64,000 nt of DNA. Source: Rhodanobacter sp. (lineage in GTDB: Bacteria > Pseudomonadota > Gammaproteobacteria > Xanthomonadales > Rhodanobacteraceae). The notes beneath the pieces are model-generated. The model ran no database searches. It was not told where the DNA came from and saw nothing but the letters and a program-made list of their open reading frames with translations. Position numbers and translations under genes: made by a program. The stretch is from contig SCRM01000016.1 in NCBI GenBank assembly GCA_004298045.1, positions 186,001-250,000 of the forward strand, read 5' to 3'. This document shows positions 33,994 through 44,620 of this stretch, in pieces. Each line of letters opens with the position of its first letter. The stretch's first letter is position 1.

Positions 33994-36372
33994 TCAACCC
34001 CGCAACTTTGCCTTGCATGCCTGCTCCAATGCCGCAATGGCCCGCTGCACGCAGCCATCCGCGTCAGTGTCGGTTAGCGTGCGGGAATGCTCCTGCAAAA
34101 TCAAGCCCATAGCGAGGCTTTTTCGGCCGGCTTCGACGCCCTTGCCGCGGTAGCAGTCGAACAAACGTAACTCTTTCAACGCGCTGCCCAAGGTACGCCG
34201 CACAACGTCGTCCACCTGCGACCAGGTCACGGTTTCCGGCACCTCGACGGCCACGTCGCGGCGCACCGACGGGAAACGGGCCACCGGCTCGGCTTTCGGC
34301 AGGCGCCGCGTCAGCAGTGGCTCCAGCGCGAGTTCCAGCACCTGGACGTCGGGGCCCAGATCCAGCGCCTTGGCCAGCTGCGGGTGCAGCGTGCCGAAAT
34401 ACCCCACCGCCGCCCCATCACGCGTCACCCGCGCGCCGCGCCCCGGATGCAGCCACGGCGGCAAATTGTCGGCGTGCACTGCCCAGCGCGCCGGCTCACC
34501 GCCCCAGGCCAGCAGCGCATCGAGCTCACCCTTGATGTCGTAAAAGTCCAAGGGACGTGTCGCTTCGCCCCACTGCTCGGCACGCGCGGTGCCACCGGCC
34601 ACCATGGCCAGGCTCGGCGTTTCCACCGGCGGATCGCCCGCCGCGAACACCCGCGCCACCTCGAACAGCCGTACGCGATCCTGCTGGCGTGCGCGGTTGC
34701 GCCGCAGCGCCTCGACCAGGCCGGGCAGCAGCGACGGCCGCATCACCGCCAGGTCGGCTGAGAGCGGATTGGCCAGCGCCACCAGGCGTTCGGAAAAGCC
34801 CCACCGCGCCAGGCTCTCGGCGGCCACAAACGACAGATTCACCGCCTCGAACCAGCCGCGCGCAGCCAACTGCTCGCGCAGCGCATGCTCGCCGATCCTG
34901 GCCTCGGGGTCAGGCACCACGGTGAGCGCGCCGCCCGGACTTGCCGTGGGCAGCTGGTCGTAGCCGTGGATGCGCGCCACTTCTTCAATCAGGTCTTCCT
35001 CGCGCTCGATGTCGAAGCGCCGGCTGGGTGCGATCACGCGCCAACCTTCGGCCAAGGTTTCCACCTGCATGCCAAGTGCGGTGAAGATGCGTGCGACCTC
35101 GACGTCATCCACCGCCACGCCCAGCACGCGGCGCAGGCGCGCACGGCGCAGGGTGACTGGCCGTGGGCGCGGCAAATCGGCGAGGTTTTCCGCCGCCAGC
35201 ACCGGCCCTGCCTGGCCGCCGGCCACCGCCAGCAGCAGCGCCGTGGCCCGCTCCAGCGCGCGACGTGGCAGCTCGGGGTCGACACCGCGCTCGAAGCGGT
35301 GCGAGGCGTCCGTGTGCAGGCCGAGCTTGCGCGCGCGCCCCATGATCGCCGCTGGCGCAAAGTGCGCGGCTTCGAGAAAAACGTCGCGCGTGGCATCCGT
35401 AACGCGACTGTCCAGGCCACCCATGATGCCCGCCACCGCCAGTGCCTGGTGCTCGTCAGCAACCACCACAAAGCCCTCGTCGAGCGCGGCCTCGCTACCG
35501 TCCAGGAGCTTGAGCGTTTCGCCTGCGTGTGCATGGCGCACGACGATGTCGCCCGCCAGCGCGGCGTTGTCGAACGCATGCATCGGCTGGCCGAGTTCCA
35601 GCATCACGTAATTGGTGATGTCGACGACCGCGCTGATCGGGCGCACGCCGCCACGACGCAGGCGCTCGACCATCCACTCGGGCGTTGCCGCCGTCGGGTC
35701 GATGCCGCTCACGATGCGCCCCAGATAGCGCGGCGCATCCGAGCCGGCCTCCAGCCGGATGCCACGTCGCGCATCGGCGGTTACCGGCACCGTCGGCGGT
35801 TCCGCCACCTTGACCCGGCTGTCGAACAACGCGGCCACGTCGTAGGCCACGCCGTGCACGCACAGGCAGTCGGCGCGGTTCGGCGTGAGGCTCAGCTCGA
35901 TGCTGGCGTCGGGCAAGTGCAGGTACGCGGCGAGCGCCGTGCCCACCGGCGCATCCGCCGGCAATTCGAGCAGGCCGGAGGCATCGGTATCGACGCCCAG
36001 TTCCTTGGCCGAGCACAGCATGCCGAACGACTCGATGCCGCGCAGCCTTGCCGCCTTGATGTGCACGCCGCCCGGCAGGCGCGCCCCGACCGTTGCCAGC
36101 GGCACGCGGATGCCGGCACGCGCATTCGGTGCCCCGCAGACGATGGTGAGCGGCGTGCCCTGCCCGGCGTCGACCTGACACACGCGCAAGCGATCGGCCT
36201 GGGGGTGTTTCTCGGCGGAAACGATTTGCGCGACGACCACGCCATCGAGCGCCTCGCCCAACCGCGTCACCGCCTCCACCTCCAGCCCCGCCATCGTCAA
36301 CGCATGCACCAGCGCCGCGTGATCCGCGTCGATCTCGACGACTTCACGCAACCAGTTTTCGGAGAGTTTCAT
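33994..36372 (-). CDS. pheT: Phenylalanine-tRNA ligase beta subunit
   Basis: A 792-aa subunit; with PheS it forms the heterotetramer that charges tRNA-Phe. In order: N-terminus [18 protein letters not shown], an EMAP-like tRNA-binding domain ([20 protein letters not shown], then GAPNARAG) at about 60-100, B3/4 editing domain ([19 protein letters not shown]), B5 domain around 400-470, and the C-terminal ferredoxin-fold anticodon-binding domain ([19 protein letters not shown]). Length is typical. Separated from pheS by a 94-bp gap filled with repeats. Confidence 0.98.
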   Translation of the reverse strand: MKLSENWLREVVEIDADHAALVHALTMAGLEVEAVTRLGEALDGVVVAQIVSAEKHPQADRLRVCQVDAGQGTPLTIVCGAPNARAGIRVPLATVGARLPGGVHIKAARLRGIESFGMLCSAKELGVDTDASGLLELPADAPVGTALAAYLHLPDASIELSLTPNRADCLCVHGVAYDVAALFDSRVKVAEPPTVPVTADARRGIRLEAGSDAPRYLGRIVSGIDPTAATPEWMVERLRRGGVRPISAVVDITNYVMLELGQPMHAFDNAALAGDIVVRHAHAGETLKLLDGSEAALDEGFVVVADEHQALAVAGIMGGLDSRVTDATRDVFLEAAHFAPAAIMGRARKLGLHTDASHRFERGVDPELPRRALERATALLLAVAGGQAGPVLAAENLADLPRPRPVTLRRARLRRVLGVAVDDVEVARIFTALGMQVETLAEGWRVIAPSRRFDIEREEDLIEEVARIHGYDQLPTASPGGALTVVPDPEARIGEHALREQLAARGWFEAVNLSFVAAESLARWGFSERLVALANPLSADLAVMRPSLLPGLVEALRRNRARQQDRVRLFEVARVFAAGDPPVETPSLAMVAGGTARAEQWGEATRPLDFYDIKGELDALLAWGGEPARWAVHADNLPPWLHPGRGARVTRDGAAVGYFGTLHPQLAKALDLGPDVQVLELALEPLLTRRLPKAEPVARFPSVRRDVAVEVPETVTWSQVDDVVRRTLGSALKELRLFDCYRGKGVEAGRKSLAMGLILQEHSRTLTDTDADGCVQRAIAALEQACKAKLRG

Positions 36373-36384
36373 GGTTTTCTATCC

Positions 36385-36463
36385 GGGATTCGGAATATGG
36401 GATTGGAGATTCGGCAAAGCATCGGGATGAGGTCCTCGCGAATCCCGTCTCCCCGAATCCCGG
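36385..36463. repeat. GGGATTCGG-type inverted repeat in the pheS-pheT gap
   Basis: Direct copies of the motif at 36385-36416 (GGGATTCGG, GGGATTGGAGATTCGG) face an inverted copy at 36439-36463 (CGAATCCCG, CGAATCCCG). Together they can form a stem-loop in the transcript between pheS and pheT. A related direct repeat is at 17975-18000. Confidence 0.65.
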
Positions 36464-36466
36464 CCC

Positions 36467-37669
<1,203 letters not shown>

Positions 37670-37683
37670 TCAGCAAGCGACGA

Positions 37684-38043
37684 TCAAGCGGCCAGGCTGG
37701 CCTTCGCCTTTTCCGCGATGGCGCCAAACGCCTTGATGTCGTGCACGGCGATATCGGCCAGCACCTTGCGATCCACCGTGATGCCGGCCTTCAGCAGGCC
37801 ATTGATCAGGCGGCTGTAGGACAGCCCAAACTGGCGTGCGGCAGCGTTGATGCGCACGATCCACAACGCGCGGAACTGGCGCTTCTTCTGCTTGCGACCG
37901 ATGTAGGCGTACTGGCCAGCCTTGATGACGGCCTGGTTGGCTACCCGGAAGACTTTGCGCCGGGCGTTGTAGTAGCCCTTGGCGCGACCGATGATTTTCC
38001 TGTGGCGGCGACGGGCAATGACGCCACGCTTGACACGAGCCAT
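37684..38043 (-). CDS. rplT: 50S ribosomal protein L20
   Basis: A 119-aa basic rRNA-binding protein needed early in 50S assembly: [20 protein letters not shown] at the start, then the L20 core [20 protein letters not shown] and [20 protein letters not shown]. Length is standard. It follows rpmI by 15 bases. In Escherichia coli L20 represses translation of this operon by binding the rpmI leader. Confidence 0.99.
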   Translation of the reverse strand: MARVKRGVIARRRHRKIIGRAKGYYNARRKVFRVANQAVIKAGQYAYIGRKQKKRQFRALWIVRINAAARQFGLSYSRLINGLLKAGITVDRKVLADIAVHDIKAFGAIAEKAKASLAA

Positions 38044-38058
38044 GGTGTTCTCCTCGCC

Positions 38059-38256
38059 TTAAAGGTACGGAACCATGCGCGCCACACCCTTGGTGTCGCG
38101 TGCACTGATGATGTTGGTGGCGCGCAAGCCGCGCTTACGCTTGGTGGCCTTCTTGGTCAGGATGTGCGACTTGAAGGCGTGACCGGCCTTGAACTTGCCC
38201 GACGCGGTCTTGCGAAAACGCTTCGCGGCCGCGCGGTTGGTCTTGATCTTGGGCAT
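38059..38256 (-). CDS. rpmI: 50S ribosomal protein L35
   Basis: A 65-aa protein, [20 protein letters not shown] onwards, ending [16 protein letters not shown], typical L35. The ATG at 38256 follows AGGAGCTC. A longer in-frame start at 38328 is rejected as it adds residues absent from the family. Confidence 0.99.
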   Translation of the reverse strand: MPKIKTNRAAAKRFRKTASGKFKAGHAFKSHILTKKATKRKRGLRATNIISARDTKGVARMVPYL

Positions 38257-38464
38257 GAGAGCTCCTTGATGGGGACAACCCCGGTTTCTGACTGATACGG
38301 CGGCACCGGTTGCGGGTGCGCTTTCCATCCTGCCGAGATCGGTTCACGGCCCATCCTGGCGGGCCGAGCTGGCAATTCTACAAACAAAGCATCAGAGGTG
38401 CCAGCGCCGTGCCAGCACTCCTGACGGTACGCACTGCATCGCCGGCAACACCGCCGGCAATGCG

Positions 38465-38989
38465 TTACTTCTTGCGCGGGCCGATCATCATGATCATCTG
38501 GCGCCCTTCCAGCCGCGGGAAGGACTCCACCTGGCCGACCTCGCCAACATCCTCCTGAATGCGCTTGGCCAGGCCCTGACCCAGATCCTGATGCGACATT
38601 TCACGGCCACGGAACCGAATGGTGACCTTGACCTTGTCGCCTTCCTCCAAGAACCGCAGCATGTTGCGCAGCTTGATCTGGTAGTCGCCCACGTCCGTGA
38701 CCGGACGGAACTTCACTTCCTTGATCTCGACCTGCTTTTGCTTCTTCTTGGCGGCGGACGCCTTCTTCTGGGCTTCGAACTTGAACTTGCCGTAATCCAT
38801 GATGCGGCATACCGGCGGGTCGCCGTTGGGCTGGATCTCGACCAGATCCATGCCGGCTTCTTCAGCGGCGTGCAGTGCGTCGTCACGGGAAAGGATGCCG
38901 AGCTGCTCGGAATCCGGGCCGATCACGCGCACGCGCGGCACGCGGATTTCATGGTTGCGGCGATTGCCCTTGTTGTCGGTGGTAGCGAT
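38465..38989 (-). CDS. infC: Translation initiation factor IF-3 (ATC start)
   Basis: A 174-aa factor that binds 30S and checks the start codon. N-domain [20 protein letters not shown] and C-domain [20 protein letters not shown] are typical. No ATG or GTG fits: the codon placed eight bases after GGAGG is ATC at 38989, giving [16 protein letters not shown]-. infC genes characteristically start with AUU or another rare codon, which lets IF-3 repress its own synthesis, so ATC is accepted. A GTG within this stretch is out of frame. It lies 159 bases after thrS and precedes rpmI. Confidence 0.95.
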   Translation of the reverse strand: MATTDNKGNRRNHEIRVPRVRVIGPDSEQLGILSRDDALHAAEEAGMDLVEIQPNGDPPVCRIMDYGKFKFEAQKKASAAKKKQKQVEIKEVKFRPVTDVGDYQIKLRNMLRFLEEGDKVKVTIRFRGREMSHQDLGQGLAKRIQEDVGEVGQVESFPRLEGRQMIMMIGPRKK

Positions 38990-39148
38990 ACCACGATCCT
39001 CCAGAAGAGTTGTCAGCAAACCGAAACGCGCGACCCTGCGCCTTTCGGCATGTCGGCCCGGAAACAATCCGGGCCGACTCCGGCGAGCCGCTCAACGCGC
39101 CCCGCACACGGCATTCCCTGTGCCGCTTGTTCCTACCGCAACGCACAC

Positions 39149-41050
39149 TCAATGCTGCGTTTCGGCCTGCAACCGGGCGGCAAAATCGGCCAGCGGCATG
39201 CTGCCCAGATCCTCCCCCGAACGCGTACGCACGGACACGGTACCCGCCTCCTTCTCGCGGTCACCCACAACCAGGAGGTACGGTACTTTCATCAGCGTAT
39301 GCTCGCGGATTTTATAGCCCACCTTTTCGTTGCGCAAATCCGCTTCCACCCGGAACCCTTTGTCGACAAGGGTTTGCGTGACGGTGCGAACGTAATCGGA
39401 TTGCGCATCGGTGATCGAAAACACCTCGGCCTGTACCGGCGCAAGCCAAGTGGGCAGATTGCCCGCATGGTGCTCGACCAAAATGCCGATGAAACGCTCC
39501 ATCGAACCGACGATGGCCCGGTGCAACATCACCGGGTGGCGCTTTTGCGACTGCTCGTCGATGTACTCGGCGCCAAGCCGCTCGGGCATCATGAAATCCA
39601 CCTGCATGGTGCCGACCTGCCAATCGCGGCCGATCGAGTCGTGCATGTGGTATTCGATCTTGGGGCCGTAGAACGCGCCCTCGCCCGGCAGCTCCGTCCA
39701 CTTCACACCGGCGGCGGACAACGCACTGCGCAGCGCGGCCTCGGCCTTGTCCCACACCTCGTCCGAGCCGATGCGCTTGTCGGGCCGCAAGGCCAGCGCG
39801 ACGTCGATGTCGTGGAACCCGAAATCGGCATACACCCGCATCGCCTGGGCGTGGAACGCGGTCACTTCCGACTCGATCTGCGCCGGGGTGCAGAAGATGT
39901 GGCCGTCGTCCTGGGTGAACGCACGCACGCGCATGATGCCGTGCAGCGCACCGGACGGCTCATTGCGGTGGCAGCCGCCGAACTCGCCATAGCGGATCGG
40001 CAGATCGCGGTAGCTGTGCAGCCCGGCCTTGAAGATCTGCACGTGGCCCGGGCAGTTCATCGGCTTCAGGGCAAACACGTGCTTCTCCGACTCGGTGAAG
40101 AACATGTTTTCCTTGTAGTTGTCCCAGTGGCCGGATTTCTTCCACAGCGACACGTCGAGCACCTGCGGGCAGCGCACTTCCTGGTAGCCCGACTTGCGGT
40201 ACACGCCGCGCATGTACTGCTCCACCTGCTGCCAGATCGCCCAGCCGCGCGGGTGCCAGAACACCATGCCGGGGCTTTCTTCCTGCTGGTGGAACAGGTC
40301 GAGCTGCTTGCCGAGCTTGCGGTGGTCGCGCTTTTCCGCCTCCTCCAACTGGGTGAGGTAGGCCTTGAGCTCCTTGTCGGTGCGCCACGCGGTGCCGTAG
40401 ATGCGGGTGAGCATCGCCTTGCTCGAATCGCCGCGCCAGTACGCGCCGGCCACCTTCATCAGCTTGAACGAGTGCAGCTTGCCGGTGTTCGGCACGTGCG
40501 GGCCGCGGCACAGGTCGGTGAACTCGCCCTGGGTATAGAGCGAGAGCGGCTCGTTGCTGGGAATGCCCTCGATGATCTCGGCCTTGTAGTGCTCGCCGAT
40601 GCCGCTGAAAAACGCGACGGCATCGGCGCGCGACTTCACGCTGCGCGTCACCGGCAACGCCTCGCCCACGATCTTGTGCATCTCGGCCTCGATCTTTTCG
40701 AGGTCTTCCGGGGTGAACGGCCGCTCGTAGGCGAAGTCGTAATAGAAACCGTTGTCGATCACCGGGCCGATGGTCACCTGGGCGCCGGGGAACAACCGCT
40801 GCACCGCCTGCCCCATCAGGTGCGCGGTGGAGTGGCGCAGGATTTCCAGCCCTTCCGGGCTTTTCTCGGTGACGATCTCGACGCGCGCGTTGTGGTCGAT
40901 CACGTGGCTGGCGTCCACCAGCTGGTCGTCGACCTTGCCGGCCAGCGTGGCCTTGGCCAGGCCGGCGCCGATTGCCGCCGCCACGTCTTGTACCGATACC
41001 GGGTGTTCAAAGGGTTTCTTGCTGCCGTCGGGCAGCGTGATCTCGATCAT
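39149..41050 (-). CDS. thrS: Threonine-tRNA ligase
   Basis: A 633-aa class II synthetase. N-terminal TGS domain ([20 protein letters not shown]), editing domain with the [20 protein letters not shown] zinc-like motif (HxxxH around residues 73-77), catalytic core with [11 protein letters not shown]-like stretch ([20 protein letters not shown]) and [20 protein letters not shown] (motif 2), and a C-terminal anticodon-binding domain after residue 530. The ATG at 41050 gives the TGS domain directly. First gene of the thrS-infC-rpmI-rplT-pheST-ihfA-merR operon. Confidence 0.98.
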   Translation of the reverse strand: MIEITLPDGSKKPFEHPVSVQDVAAAIGAGLAKATLAGKVDDQLVDASHVIDHNARVEIVTEKSPEGLEILRHSTAHLMGQAVQRLFPGAQVTIGPVIDNGFYYDFAYERPFTPEDLEKIEAEMHKIVGEALPVTRSVKSRADAVAFFSGIGEHYKAEIIEGIPSNEPLSLYTQGEFTDLCRGPHVPNTGKLHSFKLMKVAGAYWRGDSSKAMLTRIYGTAWRTDKELKAYLTQLEEAEKRDHRKLGKQLDLFHQQEESPGMVFWHPRGWAIWQQVEQYMRGVYRKSGYQEVRCPQVLDVSLWKKSGHWDNYKENMFFTESEKHVFALKPMNCPGHVQIFKAGLHSYRDLPIRYGEFGGCHRNEPSGALHGIMRVRAFTQDDGHIFCTPAQIESEVTAFHAQAMRVYADFGFHDIDVALALRPDKRIGSDEVWDKAEAALRSALSAAGVKWTELPGEGAFYGPKIEYHMHDSIGRDWQVGTMQVDFMMPERLGAEYIDEQSQKRHPVMLHRAIVGSMERFIGILVEHHAGNLPTWLAPVQAEVFSITDAQSDYVRTVTQTLVDKGFRVEADLRNEKVGYKIREHTLMKVPYLLVVGDREKEAGTVSVRTRSGEDLGSMPLADFAARLQAETQH

Positions 41051-41071
41051 GGTTGACTCTCGAAAAACGAA

Positions 41072-41091
41072 AAAGGCGCCAGCGCGCCTTT
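41072..41091 (-). promoter_or_regulatory. Hairpin in the thrS leader
   Basis: A perfect 8-bp stem AAAGGCGC/GCGCCTTT with loop GCTG, followed on the minus strand by TTCGTTTTTCG, ends 21 bases before the thrS ATG. It resembles a weak terminator or the stem of an operator such as the one bound by ThrRS in Escherichia coli. There is no upstream gene on this strand that it could terminate. Confidence 0.6.
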
Positions 41092-41283
41092 GCAGAACGC
41101 AAGGCGGATGAAACTCAAAGCGGACAGCCGGTAGTTGCCATGTCGCACGCTTGGCCGGTGCTTGCGCCCGCGCCACCTTGATTCTGTCGTGACCAATGCG
41201 TACTAGTTTAACCGACGACGCGCCGCCAATTCAGCCCTGCGCCGGCGAAGGCTAGAATGGCGTTTTCGGCCGGCCACCCCCGC

Positions 41284-42288
41284 ATGCGCATCCTCGTCAC
41301 CGGCACCGCCGGTTTCATCGGCGCCGCCCTCGCCCAGCGCCTCCTGGCGCGCGGCGACGAGGTGTTCGGCATCGACAACCACAACAACTATTACGACCCG
41401 GCACTGAAAGAGGCCCGCCTCGCGCAATTCGCGCAGCACCCTGGTTACACCCACGTGCGCGCCGACCTCGCCGACGCCGCGGCGGTCGCCGCCGCCTTTG
41501 CGCAGTTTCAACCTCAGCGCGTGGTGAACCTGGCCGCCCAGGCCGGCGTGCGCTACTCGCTGAAGAACCCGCAGGCCTACGTGCAGTCGAACCTCGTCGG
41601 CTTTGCCAACGTGCTTGAGGGTTGCCGGCACGGCCAAGTGCAACATCTGGTCTATGCTTCGTCCAGCTCGGTGTACGGCGCCAACCGCAAGCTGCCGTTT
41701 GCGGTCGCGGACGCCGTCGATCATCCCGTCAGCCTGTACGCGGCCACGAAGAAGGCCAACGAGCTGATGGCGCACAGCTACAGCCATCTCTACGGCTTGC
41801 CCACCACCGGCCTGCGATTCTTCACCGTATACGGGCCATGGGGCCGGCCGGACATGTCGCCGATGCTGTTTGCCGATCGCATCCGCCGCGGCGAGGCGCT
41901 CGACGTGTTCAATTTCGGCCGCCACAGCCGCGATTTCACCTACATCGACGACATCGTCGAAGGCGTGATCCGCACGCTCGACCACGTCGCTGCGCCCGAT
42001 CCGGCCCACGACCCGCAAGCACCCAATCCCGGCAGCTCCAACGCGCCATACCGCGTCTACAACATCGGCAACGACCAGCCGGTACAGCTCCTGCGCTTCA
42101 TCGAGCTGCTGGAAGAAAACCTCGGCTGCCACGTGGAGAAAAACCTGCTGCCAATGCAGCCGGGCGACGTGGCCGACACCTGGGCCGACGTTTCCGCCCT
42201 GCGCCGCGACGTGGGCTACGCGCCACACACCTCGATCGAGGACGGTGTGGCGCGCTTCGTGGCGTGGTATCGCAGTTACTTCAAGTAG
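41284..42288 (+). CDS. NAD-dependent epimerase, UDP-glucuronate 4-epimerase-like
   Basis: A 334-aa SDR-family nucleotide-sugar epimerase. The Rossmann loop GTAGFIGAALAQRLLARGDE is at the N-terminus, the catalytic Ser lies in VYASSSSVYGANRKLPF, and the Tyr-Lys pair in SLYAATKKANELMAHSYSHL. GIDNHNNYYDPALKEARL after the second strand is characteristic of UDP-glucuronate 4-epimerases, which supply galacturonate for surface polysaccharide. The ATG at 41284 (MRILVTG) is preferred to 41257. Divergent from thrS; no other capsule genes are nearby. Confidence 0.9.
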   Translation: MRILVTGTAGFIGAALAQRLLARGDEVFGIDNHNNYYDPALKEARLAQFAQHPGYTHVRADLADAAAVAAAFAQFQPQRVVNLAAQAGVRYSLKNPQAYVQSNLVGFANVLEGCRHGQVQHLVYASSSSVYGANRKLPFAVADAVDHPVSLYAATKKANELMAHSYSHLYGLPTTGLRFFTVYGPWGRPDMSPMLFADRIRRGEALDVFNFGRHSRDFTYIDDIVEGVIRTLDHVAAPDPAHDPQAPNPGSSNAPYRVYNIGNDQPVQLLRFIELLEENLGCHVEKNLLPMQPGDVADTWADVSALRRDVGYAPHTSIEDGVARFVAWYRSYFK

Positions 42289-42291
42289 TCG

Positions 42292-42741
42292 TCAAAACGG
42301 CTTGATCAGCACCAGCCAGATCACCCCGAGCAACAGCACTACCGGAATTTCGTTGGCCCAGCGTAGCGCCTTGGCCGAAGGCAATACCCCGCCCTTCGCG
42401 CAGCGCTTCACCATCCGCCCGGCCCACACAAAGTGCGCCAGCAACAGCGCCACCAGCAGCAGTTTGGCGTCGATCCAGTGCTGCCCGTTCACCACGTTGG
42501 GCAACGCCACCGGGAACAGCCGCCAGCCCTGCCACAGGGTCAGGCCGAGCAAAAACGCGATACCGAAGATGCTGTGTCCGAAGCCATACAGCCGCCGCCC
42601 CATCAGCACCAGCCGCGCCCTCACCGCCGGATCGTCGCCTGCCTCCGCGAGATTCACCACGATGCGCGGCAGATAGAACACTGCTGCCATCCACGACATC
42701 ACAAACAGCAGGTGGAACGTTTTGACCCACAGGTAAACCAT
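42292..42741 (-). CDS. HemJ/CopD-family membrane protein
   Basis: A 149-aa inner-membrane protein with four hydrophobic helices. The conserved start VKTFHLLFVMSWMAAVFYLP with the His of helix 1, and Lys/Arg in later helices (IDAKLLLVALLLAHFVWAGR), match the HemJ family (heme-b-linked protoporphyrinogen oxidase of bacteria without HemG/HemY) and the related CopD group. Start at ATG 42741 gives the first helix directly. The gene ends three bases after the convergent epimerase stop. Confidence 0.8.
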   Translation of the reverse strand: MVYLWVKTFHLLFVMSWMAAVFYLPRIVVNLAEAGDDPAVRARLVLMGRRLYGFGHSIFGIAFLLGLTLWQGWRLFPVALPNVVNGQHWIDAKLLLVALLLAHFVWAGRMVKRCAKGGVLPSAKALRWANEIPVVLLLGVIWLVLIKPF

Positions 42742-42913
42742 CGCGCGACTCCGTCTGGCAGACAGCAAAAACGGCGCGAAGCGGGTCCGCGCCGTTGCAT
42801 GGTATCTGTTGGGAGGCACGAGGATCGAGCGGGTGGCCCGAGCGGACTCAACCCCGAATGCAGCGCATACAAACGGCCGCGTGCAGACGCTCCAGGGGCG
42901 ATAACCGCCCACA

Positions 42914-43933
42914 TCACTGCGGCCGCGGCGGCGCGGTGGAGCCGCGGATGACGAGTTCGGGCGTGAACCCCTCGTTGCGGGTCGGGCGCCCGTGGAGTTG
43001 CGCGATCAGGAGACGCGTTGCACGTTCGACAATCACCTCGCCGCGCTGGCGCACCGTCGTGAGCGGTGGCCACGACTGCCGCGAGAACGGGCTGTCTTCG
43101 AAGCCTGCAATCGACATGTCGTAGGGAACGTGCAGGCCGACCGAGCGCACCGCAGCCAGCACGCCGGCCGCGATTTCATCGTTGCAGCCGAAAATGGCGG
43201 TGGGCGGACTCTGCAGCTCCAGCAGGCGCCGGGCGCCGCGGAAACCGTCGTCGAACGCGTAATCGCCTGCGATCACGAGTTCGTTGTGCAGGTGCAACCC
43301 GTAGTCGGCCAAAGCCTGCTTGTAGCCCTTGAAGCGCTCGGTGCTGCAGCGGTGGGACTTGCTGCCCTGCAGGAAACCGATGCGGGCGTGACCGAGCTGG
43401 ATCAGGTGTGCCGTGATGGCATAGGCCGCGTCGCGATCATCCACGTACACGCAAGGCGAACCCTCGCGTGGATCCTCCGATGCGGAAACGACGCGCACCA
43501 TCGGGATCTTGGCCGCGGCGAGCTTTTTCAGCGCCGGAAGGCGTTCCGATACCGGCTGGGTCAGCACGATGCCGGCAAGGCCGGTGCGCGCCACGAATTC
43601 GCACAGGTGATCCCCCAGCGCCGGATCCCGCGAGTCGTAGGCGTGGATCTGCAGGCCGTAGCCCAGGGCGTCGCACGCTGCCAGCGCACCTTGCTGGGCC
43701 GCGATGATGAAGTAGGCGTTGGGATTGTCGTAGACCAGTCCCACGGCATAGGTATGCGCGCCGGTCAGGCCGCGGGCGAAGAGATTGGGCCGGTAGCCGA
43801 GCTGCTCGATCGCGCGCACGACGCGCTCGCGGGTTTCCCCGCGGACCGAGGTTTCGCCGTTGATGACCCGCGAAACGGTCTTTGCGGAGACGCCCGCCTT
43901 GGCCGCAACGTCTTCCAGTGTGATGGCTCCCAC
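42914..43933 (-). CDS. LacI-family transcriptional regulator
   Basis: A 339-aa repressor with N-terminal helix-turn-helix (ITLEDVAAKAGVSAKTVSRV followed by INGETSVRGETRERV) and hinge PNLFARGLTG, then a sugar-binding sensor domain ending in PTAIFGCNDEIAAGVL and SIAGFEDSP. It is transcribed away from the TBDR and catabolic genes. Two near-palindromes TGACAnCGCTGRCA lie between its start and the TBDR gene and a third lies before the kinase gene; the shared centre CGCT fits a LacI protein. It probably senses a uronate or uronate-containing oligosaccharide. Confidence 0.93.
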   Translation of the reverse strand: MGAITLEDVAAKAGVSAKTVSRVINGETSVRGETRERVVRAIEQLGYRPNLFARGLTGAHTYAVGLVYDNPNAYFIIAAQQGALAACDALGYGLQIHAYDSRDPALGDHLCEFVARTGLAGIVLTQPVSERLPALKKLAAAKIPMVRVVSASEDPREGSPCVYVDDRDAAYAITAHLIQLGHARIGFLQGSKSHRCSTERFKGYKQALADYGLHLHNELVIAGDYAFDDGFRGARRLLELQSPPTAIFGCNDEIAAGVLAAVRSVGLHVPYDMSIAGFEDSPFSRQSWPPLTTVRQRGEVIVERATRLLIAQLHGRPTRNEGFTPELVIRGSTAPPRPQ

Positions 43934-44091
43934 GCAATGCTCCTTTGGTGGATCGATACGGCGCGTGGCCGGTGATGCGCTGGCTCGGGGTTATCGCGCG
44001 CCTGCTTCGCCGGACGAGCTCCAAGGTACCCCGGATGGCAACCTTGCTGCTGCATCCCGCCCGGTTCGCGCAGCCTATCAGCCGGACACCG

Positions 44092-44105
44092 TGACAGCGC
44101 TGGCA
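44092..44105. promoter_or_regulatory. LacI-type operator copy 1
   Basis: TGACAGCGCTGGCA, an imperfect palindrome about AGCGCT, followed by TGTAT. Close to the LacI gene (159 bases from its start), so it may serve autoregulation. Confidence 0.6.
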
Positions 44106-44260
44106 TGTATCGCCACCCGGCCCGCGCTGCATGCGGTTGGCGCCGCAGCCCTGCGGAGCCGGCCAGCATCCTCGACGCGAAGGCGCCTTTTGCGCGCCAG
44201 CCGTGAATCATGGGCGATACCCATCGCACCAAGACTTTCCGCCAAATGGTGCACCGCAAG

Positions 44261-44280
44261 TTGACATCGCTGACATAAAT
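44261..44280 (+). promoter_or_regulatory. LacI-type operator copy 2 with -35-like TTGACA
   Basis: TTGACATCGCTGACATAAAT. The 14-base core TGACATCGCTGACA differs by one base from the copy at 48254. TTGACA at its left edge may be a -35 element, so binding would block transcription of the TBDR gene. Confidence 0.7.
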
Positions 44281-44620
44281 GTCCAAGTGTGGACATCGAA
44301 CGGTTTTAGGGGAGATCTGAAATCGGGTCACGCAATCACGCACATCACGGGCGACCGTGTTCATCGTCCGCGTGGACGTGATTCGCGTTCGCGCAGTGCG
44401 CACGGCAAGCCGGCGGAAATCGCGACCGCGGCAGTCGCCGCGGCGCATGGCGGCGCGGCGACCGACCCTTTTGTCAGCGATTCCCTGATGGCGTGCGGCA
44501 AGGCTGGTCAACGGCGTTTGCGACCGAGTGTCCGGAGATGCGGGGACTCGTGCGGGCAGACGCACGGCGTCGGGTGGGGTGCCGCGGCACCTCATCTTTC
44601 CTGGGAGGCAAAGGACAAGC

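Larger units (their letters stand above)
43934..44620. other. Regulatory spacer between the LacI and TBDR genes
   Basis: This stretch of 687 bases carries no convincing gene. Besides the two operator-like sites at 44092 and 44262 it holds a small inverted repeat GTCCA-AGTG-TGGAC at 44281-44294 directly after the second. The right end has AAGGA before the TBDR start. A long leader RNA is likely. Confidence 0.6.

Noticed and set aside
38591-41056. An 821-codon + strand open frame opposite thrS and infC
   Set aside because: Composed of Arg/His/Leu/Val-rich shadow sequence; the minus strand carries thrS and infC with all family motifs.
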